NCBI RefSeq assembly: GCF_032062135.1
Contig: NC_092859.1
Span: 41,475,008-41,539,007 of the forward strand
Direction of reading: 5' to 3'
Length of the DNA: 64,000 bases
From: Pyxicephalus adspersus
Lineage: Eukaryota; Chordata; Amphibia; Anura; Pyxicephalidae
The notes below the pieces were generated by a model that worked only from the letters and a program-made list of their open reading frames with translations, had not been told where the DNA came from and made no database searches. Shown here piece by piece: positions 45,754 through 58,610 of the stretch (position 1 is the stretch's first letter; each line of letters opens with the position of its first letter). The position numbers and the translations under genes were made by a program.

Positions 45754-46850
45754 GCCTGTCCAACACACCGTTACCCTTGACAACGGCAGTTATGATTCTG
45801 CTTCTTTTATACTGTCTGTGTCACCCGCTGCCACTCCAGACAGGGATGTCTCAGAAATCACAATGTTTATAATAGCGTTTTCAGGTTAGCACGTTACACT
45901 ATTTCTACTTAGAGCATTCAGAGATTCAGCTTACACTTTTTATAGTGTTTATAAAGTAAAAAAAATACAAAAACAGTGCATAAACAAATACAGAAAAAAA
46001 AAAACGAATCAAAGAACAATAACAAAACTTTAGCAACAGTGTAAAATAAAAAGGAAAAACTGTGAAATAATACTTAGGTAGAGTTGGTTTGCCTTGGTCC
46101 AGGTTGCTATGTAAAGTCCAAGTTAGTCAGTGTTGTTGTCCTAAGCAACAAGATGGTATCAATGAGAGCTCCCTTTGCTAGGCTTACATGGCTTTTTCTA
46201 TGCCAAGCACAGAGGTTGGACTAATAAAACAATCCAATGACAGCAGGGTGGGATCTGTCTAAAAAAGATTATCATGCTCTACCGACATGGCCAATCGGCC
46301 CTTGGTATAGTAATTATTAGTAATTTATTAAAGTACATGTTTTATGAGCTACCAACCTCCAGATTATAATCAGCACAAAATGCGGAGTGCACAGACACCA
46401 AACTAGGCATGTCTGGGACTTATGGTTCACCAGAACAGGCTAAATATGGTTTCCAGGCTTTTCTGAGGCCTAGGAGACTAGTTCTTGGTCTCAGAATGCT
46501 CACCTAACGATCCAGCTACAAAACAATCACATACTATTTTATACAGAATAGTATATTGGCAATATAACGATTATTAATAAATGTATTCAGAATACAGCTT
46601 AGAGTTCAATCAGAGACCGCTCTACTAACGTTATCTGAGTTTTATGACACCTGGAGACACAAAACTCCAACTTTTACAATGTGTGTTGTAAACTAGAGTG
46701 TCAACAAGGATGCTGGTTGTCAGATAAAGAAATATCTGATGAGGAAATTTATAACCCAGGTCTGTTATGAGAGACTACTTCAAACAAATGGAGACAATTT
46801 TATATTTAAGTGGAGATCAGACATTAACGTTATTGCCAATATCACAGCTC
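45754..46850. repeat. LTR-like interspersed repeat R2, longest copy
   Basis: It shares both the 5' block (GTTACCCTTGACAACGGCAG, GAGATTCAGCTTACACTTTT) and the 3' block (TTTATACAGAATAGTATATT, CAACTTTTACAATG, CAATATCACA) with the copy at 61828-62396. It has about 450 bp more in the middle. No coding capacity. Confidence 0.68.
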
Positions 46851-49800
46851 ACTTTTTTTTTTTCTTTATGTATGGTTACTGTTGCAGATCTAGTTACATA
46901 GGTTGAAAAACGACATACTGTATGTCCATCAACCATAGTTTTAGATTAGTTGGTATGCATTGGCAGAACATTCCAAATTAATTAGCTTAATATAACATAT
47001 AATAGTGCAAAAATATAAAAGGTCCCAGAGGGAAGATGAAGTTTGAATAAACAAAATAACAGTACCTTTATACCAGCTCCTGTACTGTGTCATGCGACTA
47101 ACAGTAAAATCTTTCTGTAATGATTGTTTCCAGGAAGCGCTGATAAAACAAGGTATGATTATCACATGATTGACCTTTAATTATTATATTTACTTGGGAT
47201 TTGGATATGCTTCAGGCCTGCCTGCATGCACAGACCTGCACAGGATGGAAAGATTTGCTGCTACTTGTGTAGTTTAACACTGTGTGCAGTTCAGTACACA
47301 GGAAATAGGAAAAATGCATGCTGGGATCTGAGGATTACAGTACAGTACAGTTTATGATATTATCCATCACAAAAACATGATCAATTGTTAGTGACACATG
47401 AAGCAGAAGGACAGATTAGATGCGATACTGACAAATCCACCCACCAGGCTATAGAAAATGCACAGCATACAGCTAACAGCACTTCCGTCTTCACATGAAG
47501 AAAGGCTTTGTGGATCAGGTGATCAGACAGTGGCCAATCCTCGCTAAATATGTGAATTTATTGTTTAGTACTAATCTTGTTTCATTAAAGAGACATCACT
47601 TTAATAATTTTGTGATCTGTAAGGGGATGGTACAAAATATTGTGCATAAATTTATTGACATTCTGACAAACTTCTGACATTTTATTTTCAAATAAAAAAT
47701 AAAGTAACGTTTTTACTTTTGGGTTTTTACTGCCCTTAGGATTCCTATGAACCAAATTGGAGATGTAAGAAAATCTCGAAAAGATAGACACCACTTTGAC
47801 AAGTGTTAACAAGGAACTAAAGTCCCACTTTGAAAATTTGTAATTTAGGCAGGTGTTTATTGCAGAAAGTGACAGGAAATGTCCCTTCTGCAATAAATAT
47901 TCATATCTGAATAGTGCAAGCATAGCTCAGTGTTTGTTGCCAATGGTATATGGCTTTCAAAGCTCGGAATACTGAAGTGAAGACGAGGGAAGATGGCGGC
48001 TCCCATGAAGGAGTGGGGACAGGTGAGTATCCATGGATTTTGTTCTACGTTAAGCATCTTACTTGTCCTGCTGAGATGTTCTTTTGCAGAGTTATGGTGG
48101 TTTAAAAAATCTTAGGCATCCATCCATACTTCTGACAGCTTTACATGCTTGGTCCCTTCTGTGCACGTCCATCTGCCGCTACTTACATCGCTACCATGTC
48201 CAGTAGTGGGATAAAGATCAGCAGCTGGAACCACTGATTGCAGAGGTGGTCAGGCATCCGATATTTCTGGAAGTGATGAAGATTCTTTAGCAAGTTTAGC
48301 TCTTCAATTGGCAACTAGGACAATATAATAGGTTTTATTCCTTTGCTTTACAATATAGTCTCAGTATACACCGCAGAGATATTCCACACCTTGGCATGTC
48401 CTGCTTGGTAACCTGGGTCAGTAACAATTACACTAGTGTACAATTGAGGACATTTTCCCTCACTTTCTGTCTCATTGACAATAGTCATCAGTACAAATTT
48501 CTCAAATAGGAACACAGACAGCAATAAAGACTTGAGCTAGTAATCATTGATCTCCAGTTTCTGGTGCCTGCATGCTTCTTGAACCAATACCATTTTTCAG
48601 AGCCAGCAGCAAAACAACAGGCTGGCACACAACTGTAAGGAGAAAATTCTTCCAGCTGATAACAAAGGTAAGAGGTATTTTTCCCAATGACATTCAATGA
48701 ATTAGTTTTAGCAAGGGTTCCCCTGGAAATATTTTAAAGGGTTTATACAGAGTAAAATGGTTAAGAAAGACTGGTCTGGAAGTACATGTTATTTACTAAG
48801 TAAAACAATGTAGAGTTCAGTGTGTAGTCCGAAGCATTTACTGCATAGCACAGTTTATAGAGTGCACCAGTGAGGAATATGTAAGGTGCAGCTCAATGTA
48901 CAGTAGTAAGATATATGTGAAAAAACCCAGTGCACAGGATGCAGTGTCCAAAAAACACAGCATGAATTATGTAGCCTTCATTGGTGGGTTACTTATGCCT
49001 TCCTGGTACACATCTTTCTTGCTTTGCCTTGGCTGCATCCAATGGCATGTCAATGCAAAGGAACAGACTGGATGAGCCTCCTTTGACTTTGTACTGCTTT
49101 CATTTTTAGGTCTATATTGAGAAATTATGTGTAAGCATTTTCATTTAATAAAAAAAATAAATTTTTGACCACAGGTAATTTTTGGTAAAAGCTGTCCATA
49201 CATTGTTTTAATTATGGATGTTGTTGATTTATACATATCTTTATTCATGGATACTTCAGCATGATCTAGTAGCATTCAAGGTCCTCACTGAATTAAAATT
49301 TACTTTAGATTATCTACTTTAAGTACAAAAATTGTGCATAATGTGTGGACTGGTTAGTGCATGGAGTTATCTATGTGTTGAAAGACTTATCAAATGTTGA
49401 CAGCACCAAGAAAAATGATGTATAAATATTGCTATAACCTTGTAATTGATAATATGCTAATAAATGCAGGCTGCCATTTTAATTTGTAACATCAATATTT
49501 GATTAAAGGATTACATATTGAAGCTGCTAGACTGCATGATAACTCCCTTGCAAGCGATAAAGATGTTTAATTATGAAAGCAATTTACAAAATAGATATGT
49601 AGATTAAAGATCTTTTATGAACAAAAAGCATACATGAATCAAAAGGGCACTTGCCATTGTCACTAAATCTTATTAATATTTCAGTAATAAAAGGTTTCTT
49701 TTGCTTTCTAATAATAACAATCTGCTGTTCTCGGCTTAGGTTTCCCAGGTCAAATGATGTCTGGCTACCAGTTATTAGTAAAGAAAGTAAAGTAGGCTAA

Positions 49801-49970
49801 AGAAGGACTTCAATAATGTTCTGGCTCATAAAGGTTTGATTTTGCATAAGATTTCAAAGCGCTGACTCTGCAATCTGCACAGCCATACTTGGGAAATAGT
49901 CGCATATTGCCTGAAGATGGTGGATCACAAAGCACTGGGCTCCAATCTGCCAGCTGACAAGATAGCAGTG
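46851..49970. other. Intergenic, repeats and unannotated sequence
   Basis: A short common frog repeat (TAGTTACATAGGTTGAAAAA) lies at about 46890-46935. The block 47815-48030 resembles a repeat also seen near 19810-19920 (TTTATTGCAGAAAG). The rest is AT-rich with no recognised gene or exon. Confidence 0.5.
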
Positions 49971-50152
49971 TTGCTGTAGTGACAACCTAGGGGGGAGGGA
50001 GGTGCTGTGGGGCTATTTGAGGGGCAGGCAGGGGGAGGGAGGGCTCCAAGTTAGAAGGCTGGAGTGGGGATCGATTGATACCACGCACGTTCTTTAACTG
50101 GCTACAAGCATTTAGTATTTTGGCTTGTGTTATTGTAGAGAATTAGTGCGCA

Positions 50153-50419
50153 GTGCTGTTGTGTTACATCAAAAAGATTAGAGAGAAGTATTGGCTTTAT
50201 GGCGGGATCGCTTGGCTATGGTACGACGAGCAGTTCCTCCAAAGGAAGGCGGTGCGGCAGTCTTTGTGGTGGGACCATAAGGTTGGTGGCCTGTGGATGC
50301 GGTTGATGTCAGGGGTGAGGCCAGGGGGGTCGCTTTTTTCAGAGGGGGGAGGCACCGATCAACAGGCACCTGGGTCGTCGGCAAGCCCTGAGTGTTCCAG
50401 GTGCGGAGGTAATCAGTGA
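50153..50419 (+). pseudogene. DIRS-like gag fragment
   Basis: It contains WYDEQFLQRKAVRQSLWWDH and GGLWMRLM, the YDEQF...WD...LWMRLM pattern of gag-like proteins in frog DIRS elements, and ends with a possible CxxC (CSRCGG). Confidence 0.65.
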
Positions 50420-50429
50420 GAGGGGGTGA

Positions 50430-51200
50430 TGATGGTGGAAAAAGAGGTGACGCCAGTGAGAGTCGAAAGGATGGGCCCTTTTTAGGTAAGTACCCAGAGA
50501 GGCTGCAAAGGTGCTGGGGAAGGGGTTTGCAGAGGGCTTTTAAATTCCCAGTGTGATGGGGGGGGGGACGCTGCAGGAACTTAGGAATCTAAAGTCTGCT
50601 CTTAGACACCCAAAGGTGGTGGCGGAAAAACTGGCTAAGGAGGTAAGTCTGGGTCACATGAGTGGGCTGTTTCCGTTGCCGCCGGTGGAGGGTTTAGTGA
50701 ATTCACCGCTGGGGCCGGTGACTAAGAAAATGTAGCGGTTTTAGCAATTTTTTTTTGGATTCTTTTAATGGCAGAGCGTTGTGGTTGGAGAGACCTGTGG
50801 ATGCTGTTGATATAGAGCTCTACATTGATGCGGCAGGGGCGACAGGTTTAGGTGTGTATTTTGGGGGTAGGTGGTGTGCAGGGGTGTGGCCTAAAGAATG
50901 GGTGATGGAGGGTTTGGTTCGGAATTTATTTGTTATAGAACATTTTCCATCGTGTTGGCTGTGGATTTGTGGGGGACAGAGTTGCCAAATAAAAAGGTGA
51001 GATTTTTTTGTGACAACTTGGGGCTGGTGCAAGCTATTACAAGTTTTCTGTGCCAGGCGGTAAGGTTGATGCAATATTTGGTGATAAGGTGTATGCAGGA
51101 TAACATTTTTGTTTTTGCATGGCACATTCCAGGGGTGTGCAATGTCACTGCTGATTCTTTATCTCGTTTACAGTGGGACAGGTTTCACGTGTTGGTATAG
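50430..51200 (+). pseudogene. DIRS-like RT/RNase H, RT core deleted
   Basis: The front part has TPVRVERMGPFLGKYPER and, in 50553-50735, LRHPKVVAEKLAKEVSLGHM and NSPLGPV, which precede the RT palm. The next conserved piece (50755-51200) is already RNase H: IELYIDAAGATGLGVYFGGR, RFFCDNLGLVQAI and HIPGVCNVTADSLSRLQW. The intervening RT catalytic blocks are absent, so an internal deletion removed them. Confidence 0.75.
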
Positions 51201-51269
51201 TGCGGAGCAATGCGGTTACTCCTGTCCGGGGAGGCTGTGGGGGATTGCGCTGGGATTATCAGAGGTTTG

Positions 51270-52080
51270 ATTTGGCAGTAGGTTAGTGAGTGGACTTGGA
51301 AGGCATATTCAGCAGTATGGCGGGAGTGGGAGACATTGTGTGCTCAAGTCGGGGGTTTGGGGGAGGGGGGACCCAGTGCACCTTTTACTGTATTGGTTGG
51401 CTAGAGATTTTGGGGTGTCGGTTGCTGCGGTTAACATGTTGATGGCACAGGTATGGTGTTCTGGTTCAAACTACCTCTGGGGCAGGATGTGACTAAGGAT
51501 TTCCTGCTAATTCAGGCATTGAAGGGGTATGGGAGGGGAAGGAAGGTGCGGGATAAGGGGAAGCCGGTGTCTTTTGAATTGTTGCAGCAGGTGGTAGGGT
51601 TGTTGGATGGCGTTTGTGCAGGGAAGTATGACCAAGTTTTGTTTGAGGTGGCTTCTAGTATAGCATTTATTGGAGCTATGAGCAGTCCGGCTAAGACACA
51701 TCCTGGGGGAATTTTAGTGGAGGATGTGGTATGTGGGGGATGAGTTTGCAGATTAGGAGGTCTAAGACGGGTCAGAAGGGTAGGGGTTTGGTGCAGTTGT
51801 TAAGAATGAGGGGGGGGGGCCAGGGGTTTGCCTGGTGGAGGGATTTCTGAGGTGTAGGCCTCAGGTTGGGGGTCCCCTTTTGATTCATGATGATGGGGCT
51901 TTCCTGTCCCGTTTTCAATTCGTCAATTCGTCGAGGTATTTTTCTTCCCACTCATTTTGGGTAGGGGCGGCTACAGAGGCAGCCAGATGGTGATTGGGTG
52001 AGGAGGTCAATAAACAAATAGTGAGGTGGGAATCTAGGAGGTTCCAATTGTTCACTAGGCCCCATTTGTTGTGCCTTAGT
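51270..52080 (+). pseudogene. DIRS-like tyrosine recombinase with lost catalytic residues
   Basis: The sequence runs through RIRRSKTGQKGRG-like and HSFWVGAATEAARW motifs to RWESRRFQLFTRPHLL. Active relatives have HSFRIGAATEA and an RF/RYxxYxRPH end. Here the HxxR arginine is Trp and the C-terminal Tyr position is Phe. Frameshifts and a TGA after ATEAARW confirm inactivity. Confidence 0.72.
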
Positions 52081-52149
52081 GGGGTTAATATAGGGGGCAG
52101 GTTGTTGCTGGTGGGGGCAGGTATTTTTAATTTTGTTGGTGATTTTAGG

Positions 52150-52800
52150 TGGTCGTCACTGCTTGGTGTGGATTAGTAGGCACACTTATGTCTGGTGGGC
52201 AGCGCAAAGGGCGGAAGTCCAGCCGGAAGGTCGACAATTGGGACTGCCCAGGGCAGAAGCGACGGTCCGGCGGATTGGTGTACCAAGGATCATGTGGAGT
52301 CGGATGGTGGCAGAGATATGGAAGTTTGTGGCGCTTGAAAGGCCTACGAGTGTGATTGTTCTGCATGCTGGAGGTAACATTTGGGGCGCGGGTCCATTAC
52401 AGAGTTGGTCCGGGATGTACAGTTGGATTTTCTGAGGTTGCGATTGGAGTTCCCAAGTATGGTCATTGTATGCTCTGATATTGTGGTGAGGACTAGTTGG
52501 AGGGTGGCGAGATCAGTTGAGAAGCTTAACAAAGCTTGGATTAAAGTAAACAAAGAGGTAGGGAGATTTGTAACTTGAAATGGAGGAAGATTGGTGCGTC
52601 ACCGGGAGCTGGAAGAGAAGACCTGGCGGTCTACTGCGGGATAGGGATAATTTGAATGCCATAGGTACTAATTTGTGGTTTCTTGGTCTCAGGATGGGGT
52701 GCAGAGAGCACTTCGAGTGTGGAGGGGCGCACAGGTGTGAGGGATCCCGCTTGTGTGTTGTGGCAGTTGTCGTCTGGTGGAAGGTAAGAGTCCTGGGTTA
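52150..52800 (+). pseudogene. SGNH-hydrolase-like ORF of the DIRS-like element
   Basis: The pieces YVWWAAQRAEVQPEGRQLGL, SVIVLHAGGNIWG and MVIVCSDIVVRTSWRVARSVE follow the hydrolase ORF known from vertebrate DIRS/Ngaro elements (block I GHSF, block III HAGGNDL, then WSDI). The GHS around the nucleophile reads SRH, and the terminal DxxH motif reads DNLN, so catalytic residues are lost. Frame changes occur at about 52380 and 52580. Confidence 0.7.
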
Positions 52801-53330
52801 AGTTATGGGGGGGCACCCAAGTTGGTGGGGTGCCCCTTTTAATGGTGGAAGGTGTAGGCCCCTAAGGGCGGCGCTACATGGCTAGGGGTCAGTGTGACAT
52901 TGATGGTATTGGACAAGATTGGTATATGTGTATTAATGGTGATGTGAACTTTACCTTCCAAGACCTGCAGCCTAATTGTATGGGTTAAACTGTTGGTTAG
53001 TATAAGGGAACATGGTTGTATGGTTGTTAGGTTATTTGGGGGTTAATCTTTGTGGATTTTATTAATATGGTAAAAGGAGTGTTAATGTGTGTTATTTGGA
53101 TGTTATTTATATGTTAATTTATTTAAGTTTTATTTAGATTTATACAGAGTTTAATATTTATGGAAATTGTTTATATTAGTTGATTATTGTTAAATAAAGG
53201 CTGCTTGCCAGCCATTTTAAGTGCATCAAGTTGTGAGTGTGTCATTGAGAAGGTTTTAAGGGAGGGGGACTGGCATGTGGGTGGGGGTTGGGGGGTGATA
53301 TGTGTGTGTGTGGGGGGAATTGGGCAAAAG

Positions 53331-54865
53331 GTATGAGCTACCCTAGTCATGACCATCTCAGTTTTGTCAGTAATATTTGCACTTACTCTAAATTATGCCT
53401 AAGATGATAATGAATAATTGCAGTATAACAAAGAAAGTTATGTTGTTTTAACAGGAGAAGGGGGATGGCAAGTGTGAAGCGTACCACAACAGACACATCA
53501 ATAAAACTGACAATAGGTTGTTGGTGATCCAAAATGGCGGATCACTAATAACCTTCTCAAAGTTGTCAGCAAGAGAAACCAGCATTGCAATCAAAAGTAG
53601 TTATTTCCTACTATTCCATAGCAGTTTCGTTTTCTTTGAAATTGTTTTTTGGATTTAGTTTCATTTCTAACAATCATAGCTGTTTTCAGTATGAGGTTTT
53701 CTTTGTGAGGTTTATCCTTCAGTGCATGTTATCACTAGTTCTGTTGTCATGTGTTTTGCTATGCTTTAAAATAAATGCATAATGCATAGACGGGAAAAAA
53801 ACCAGATCTTCATTTTTACCAGCATGCTGCATTTTTGTTGTGCTACCATTTATTTGGCTTTTCATGTCAGTTGATGTCTGTCACTCAATTTCTCTGATGC
53901 TACACACAGTGTTTCTCATGCTCCTTTTAGTCACACGTTGTCATACACCACCTCCTCCTCATCCTGACTTACAACAGAAAAGGCCACCAATATTTTGTAT
54001 TTTCTTCCTGCAGCTGATTTTCTCCCTATTACTGACCTCCCATAATTTCTTCTGTAGGGTGTCTCTGTGTGAAGGCTGCCATTTCAGTAGAGCTGCTCCT
54101 ACTGCTCCAAAGATGACCAGTGGAGAAATAGTTAGGAAGCATCCAGAGCAGTGCAGAAAGCCTAGATCTACATATTGGATGATGCAGAAGCCAGATCCTG
54201 ATGGATCCTGTGGCAGTCCTCTTTGAATATTCTTCACATATCTTCCCTACCAAACTAGTCTTGATGTGCAGCAAACATATTCAGGGAACTAGGCCTACAA
54301 ATCTATGTCCAGTTGTGCATGCACTGATGCATCAAAAGGAAGAAGGGCTTCTTAAAGGCCAGAGGCTATATTAGCCTCAGCTGTTATGGTGGCTCATGAT
54401 GTGACTTTGCAGCAGCTACATTTATGCTGGCCCTAATCTTTATGTGGACCTGGATTATACTTGGCCTGCCACCTGCCCTGACTTTTCCCTGAACTTAGAT
54501 TATACCTTGTCTGCTGCCTGACCTGACCTTTGCTTGGACCTGAACTACCACATCAGCTTTCTACCGGTTCTGACCTCAGTTCTCTTTGGTCTTGCTCTTC
54601 ACCTGTACCCTGGTTGCTTCTTGACCTCACCTATTTGATTCCAGCTGTCTCCGCACCAGGATTCTTCATCCTACAACCTCAGGTAGGTGATGCTGGACAG
54701 TGGTGACCATTTGGGTTATTGACACATGATACCTTGCGGGGTGCTCTAATGATAAACAGGTATCATTGAAACTCTGCGCCTTGGGGGAACCCATGTTACC
54801 TGTTTGAGAAAGGCCTTACAGCAGCTTTTGTCAGTAGTGCTCATGTCAAACCTGATGAGAGTAGG
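53331..54865. other. Intergenic, no gene seen
   Basis: Contains open frames of up to 128 codons (53840-54226) with no recognisable domain. The run of TGACCT/CCTG phrases at 54440-54640 looks like a degenerate tandem or transposon-derived stretch. Confidence 0.4.
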
Positions 54866-54905
54866 GGCCTGATTTATTAAAGCTTTCCAAGGCTGGAGAA
54901 GATAC
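54866..54905. repeat. Foldback MITE copy g, short fragment
   Basis: GGGCCTGATTTATTAAAGCT followed by TTCCAAGGCTGGAGAAGATA, then the match stops. Confidence 0.6.
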
Positions 54906-54939
54906 GGCGGTGAGCCAGTTGCTGCACCCTTTTTTTTAC

Positions 54940-57780
54940 ACAATTTTAATTTTAAATAAAAGAGTTGTCTACACTTTTATGTAAAGTATTTTTTTTTTTT
55001 TTTAATTTGAGTATAGGTCTGGTTTAGGTCTGTAAATAATAGTTCCATGCTTTATTCATACAGTAGCTCTGTGTGTCAAGATTGCACACTTTGCATATCT
55101 ATTAAAGAAATGAATAGGGAGCAATGTTTTAAAAACCAAACTGTCCACTTGATGGATGCAACTTGATTAAATTAAGCAAGTTATGCCTCCACTAAATGGA
55201 AGTCAGTTGAACCCGTGTGACACTTGCCTGATATGCATTACCATGATATAATACTCTTGAGTAGGACCAGAATATGTAGAAATCTGCAGAACAAAATGTA
55301 AAAGATAATTGTTAGCAGTTGACATAGACAAAGTGTGTCACTTTATTTTGAGCTCATCATTCATGTGCAAACAGCATTCATATAATGACAGAGTTGCAAA
55401 CATTCCAATAGATCACTACTTCACTATTCTAATGGATCTACTTCATTCAGCAACTGAACTCATTAATATTAAATTGTGAACAATCAGTCTCTGAAATATT
55501 TATCTATATGGCTTTTTATCACATCTACACTTCCACTTTTCCTTTCACTGATGAAAACCTAGGCAGCCTTTTTTGCAATAGAATGTGAAAGAAGTGTTGC
55601 AGTTTTTTTCACATCCTTTCATAATATACAGACTCTGTATTTATGTAGTATATGAACTAGCATTTATTCTGAACAAAGAGAAGGGTTACGAATATAAATC
55701 TAAAATGAAAAGACTGTATCTGACACTACAGACATGTGTGTTAAAAAGCAAATATGTATTATGCACACAAAATGCCGGTATAGACAGCATTTTCTCTGTA
55801 AGGTGCTACAAAAAATGAAAAAAAAAAGTTTTAGTGGAGGGCTAAATGGGAACATGGAAGATTGGGTTTTAGGATGTACAGTATGATTATTTGTTGACCC
55901 ATACTTATAAAGTATCTAGTGTTTTCATTCATATACAGTAAAGCTTGTAAATAGTTGCTAATGGTCAATTCAGATTGCAGTGTTCAAAGGCAGAAGGCAA
56001 ATCGGAAACTGCTCTTTGAGGGTTAGGTGGCTGAGGAGGGAAGCATTGTGGTGGTGGTGATTGGTGGTGAGATGGCTGGGGAAGAATAAATAATGACAGG
56101 GTGTTGAGGTACCAGGGAGGGATGTAGAGTGATAGATGGGGAGAGGTTTGGATAAGGTGGTTGGAACAAGTAATGATCTGTTGCCATACAGCTTGTGATA
56201 TGAGTCAATATAAGGTGATTGAATAGACACAAGAGCATCCCATACAATATTAAAAAGTTGAAGCTTTAGCAGTGAACGAGGTTCAGCTATGTAATCAAGT
56301 TTCAATAACAACTGCTTCTTAAATACATGCTAAATAGCTTTAAAGTGTGACATATTTATTATGATTATCATTATAAATCTAGTCTGGCCACCAAAGAAGA
56401 TGATTCCTATTTTATGTCATCAGCTAATGCAGACTTTTATTTGCAAGGGTTTGACTCTTTAGCCTGAACATGACATGGAGATAAATAACAGGACTTGCTA
56501 CAGAGATATTTAGAAAACTGTGTCTATCCAGTACATGTGTCTTGTGCCATCACTGTTTTAGGGACCTCTATACTTAGAGCAGAATTTGTTCACGTAGCAG
56601 GATGGTGGTGGTGATTATGATGATTTTTGGGCTACCAATCACATGGTTTCAAGGACTCCAGTGACCGTGGTCCCCAGGACAATGTGCTTAAGGCCATCTA
56701 TGGAGGCCACAGACCTGAACAGAAACCTGAGGTTTTATATCCTTATCTTTCTATACAAAACTAAAAATGATTTAGTTACACAGGACAACACAACATGTTT
56801 TCCCAACCATCCCCCTTCCACCCTTCTTCTCATTTAGTAGTGCTAACACCAGCAGGTAACAAAATATTTGTTGAATTATAAGATCTGATTAGTTACTAAA
56901 TCATAAATAAACACTACTGGTTATATTTACATTGTTGCTCATATTACATATTTGGAGATTATAGTGTAGCACTCACACTTGTTGAAACAGCTACATTTTC
57001 CTAGGTTACCTGCTGATGTGGTGCTAATAAATTTCCCAGGCTTAGCCTTTCTTTGGCTGGGGTATTTATTTCCAAAACTCAGCATTTAGAAGGAATTCGG
57101 GGCTAGGACTAAAGGCTATGGACTTTACTGCCTAGGTATAAAATTTAAGTAAGAACTTCCTCCTGTGGAGTGGGTTAACCTCACAGTGACAGGCTAACTA
57201 TTTCCCACAGGTCCCTTCTCCGGACATTTCGTCTATCTTCTTCCTGGACAGCCTTACACAGTACTATTATCTACTGTCTTTTAATTACTAATGTGAGTTT
57301 GAAGGAAAGTTTTTTTCATTAATGAAATTAATCACAAGTGTGTGCTGCTGTATCAAGCCAAGCCATATGAATACATCCTCTCCCTATCTGCATTGCACAC
57401 ACACCCCTTGGCAATGTCCAGCAATTTATGCCTTTTTTTGAACATTGATTTGCCTAATTACCTATTAAAATTGTCAGAATTGAATACCAGAAATTAATCC
57501 TTTATTGACTTTAGTGGGATTTCCCTAAGGTCTGCTAAAATTTAAACAGGCCTAACCAAACTCTGGTGAATCAGCGCTGAGCAGATTCACTAACTTCGAA
57601 CCATGAGAACTGTAAAAATTTTATTAATCTAAGCTACCATACCAAGTTTTTTACTGGATGTCATAATAGGATCTTTTGTACTGCTAGATTTAGTATAGTG
57701 GCACTAGAAGTCATTGCTGCCACCATGCAGGTGGCATCTGCCACCTGTGAAAGAAAATTGATAAATCTACAAACATAGGT
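54940..57780. other. Intergenic, no gene seen
   Basis: AT-rich sequence with only short frames, none recognisable. A poly-T stretch at about 54988 follows a frog-repeat end (AGTTGTCTACACTTTTATGT). No exons or RNA genes seen. Confidence 0.5.
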
Positions 57781-57784
57781 TTGT

Positions 57785-57972
57785 AGAATGATAGAATGTC
57801 ATAGATGAACCTGGGTGATCCAGCAAACTTGGAATAGATTTCTTAAAAATCATTTGGTATTTACAAATGTTTTCAATCCTGGACCAGATCCATTCTAGGT
57901 GGGCTATATCCATTCCAGGTTCACCCGTAGCCTATTTTTTCTAGTCTTGCAGAGCTTTAATAGATCAGGCTC
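57785..57972. repeat. Foldback MITE copy h
   Basis: GGGTGATCCAGCAAACTTGG and CCATTCCAGGTTCACC on opposite arms, ending CAGAGCTTTAATAGATCAGG. Confidence 0.78.
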
Positions 57973-58610
57973 AATGTAACTACCAAAACTCTTAAACAAC
58001 ACATTTCAATTTACTTTACAAAAAACAGCTGTAAAATGAATTGCACTCCAATAAATGTGACTGAATTTGGCTAACATGAGCCACATAATAGTAGAAACAA
58101 AATCAAGTCCCATCCTAGCATCCCATCCCATCCCATCCTAGGAAACTCTAGCATTCCTAGTACTTTCATGCTGCATTGAGCTATCTGATAACTACTAGTG
58201 ACTGTTTCCATCTACTGGCAAGAAAATAGAATGCACAATGAAACATGATGGAAACACTTTAGGGTTTATTTGTAAATGATTTCATTCAATTCATCCAAAT
58301 TTTACCAAAAGTGTTCACCTTTTAGTATTCTCCCAATATTTTTTTTAAGCTAGGTGGCAAGAAGCTGTAGACAGGTGGCTACCCGTGGGGGTTTATTTAG
58401 AAAATTAAAATTTAAATTACTTTACTTTTTTTATTCAAACTTGGGTAAGTTGTCTCACAGTGATGTAAATAACTGACTGAAGAGTTGTGGTCTTTTGTTA
58501 TTAATATTTTGCACTCATTTAGTATTTATTATTATTTTTCTTGTCTGTATTTTTGTTTAAAATTAAAAAAAAAAAAAAAATTAAAAAAGAAAAGATGGGT
58601 AAGTTGGATT

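Larger units (their letters stand above)
50040..53330 (+). mobile_element. DIRS-like tyrosine-recombinase retrotransposon, defective
   Basis: In order on the plus strand: a gag-like frame, the start of the RT region, RNase H, tyrosine recombinase and an SGNH-hydrolase-like frame. This is the layout of vertebrate DIRS/Ngaro-group elements. The stretch is strongly G-rich on the + strand, unlike its neighbours. The core of the reverse transcriptase is deleted and each frame is damaged. End repeats were not resolved, so the limits are approximate. Confidence 0.8.

Noticed and set aside
53840..54226. 128-codon open frame on the plus strand
   Set aside because: Hydrophobic start followed by unrelated low-information sequence, no recognised motif, embedded in repeat-rich intergenic DNA.
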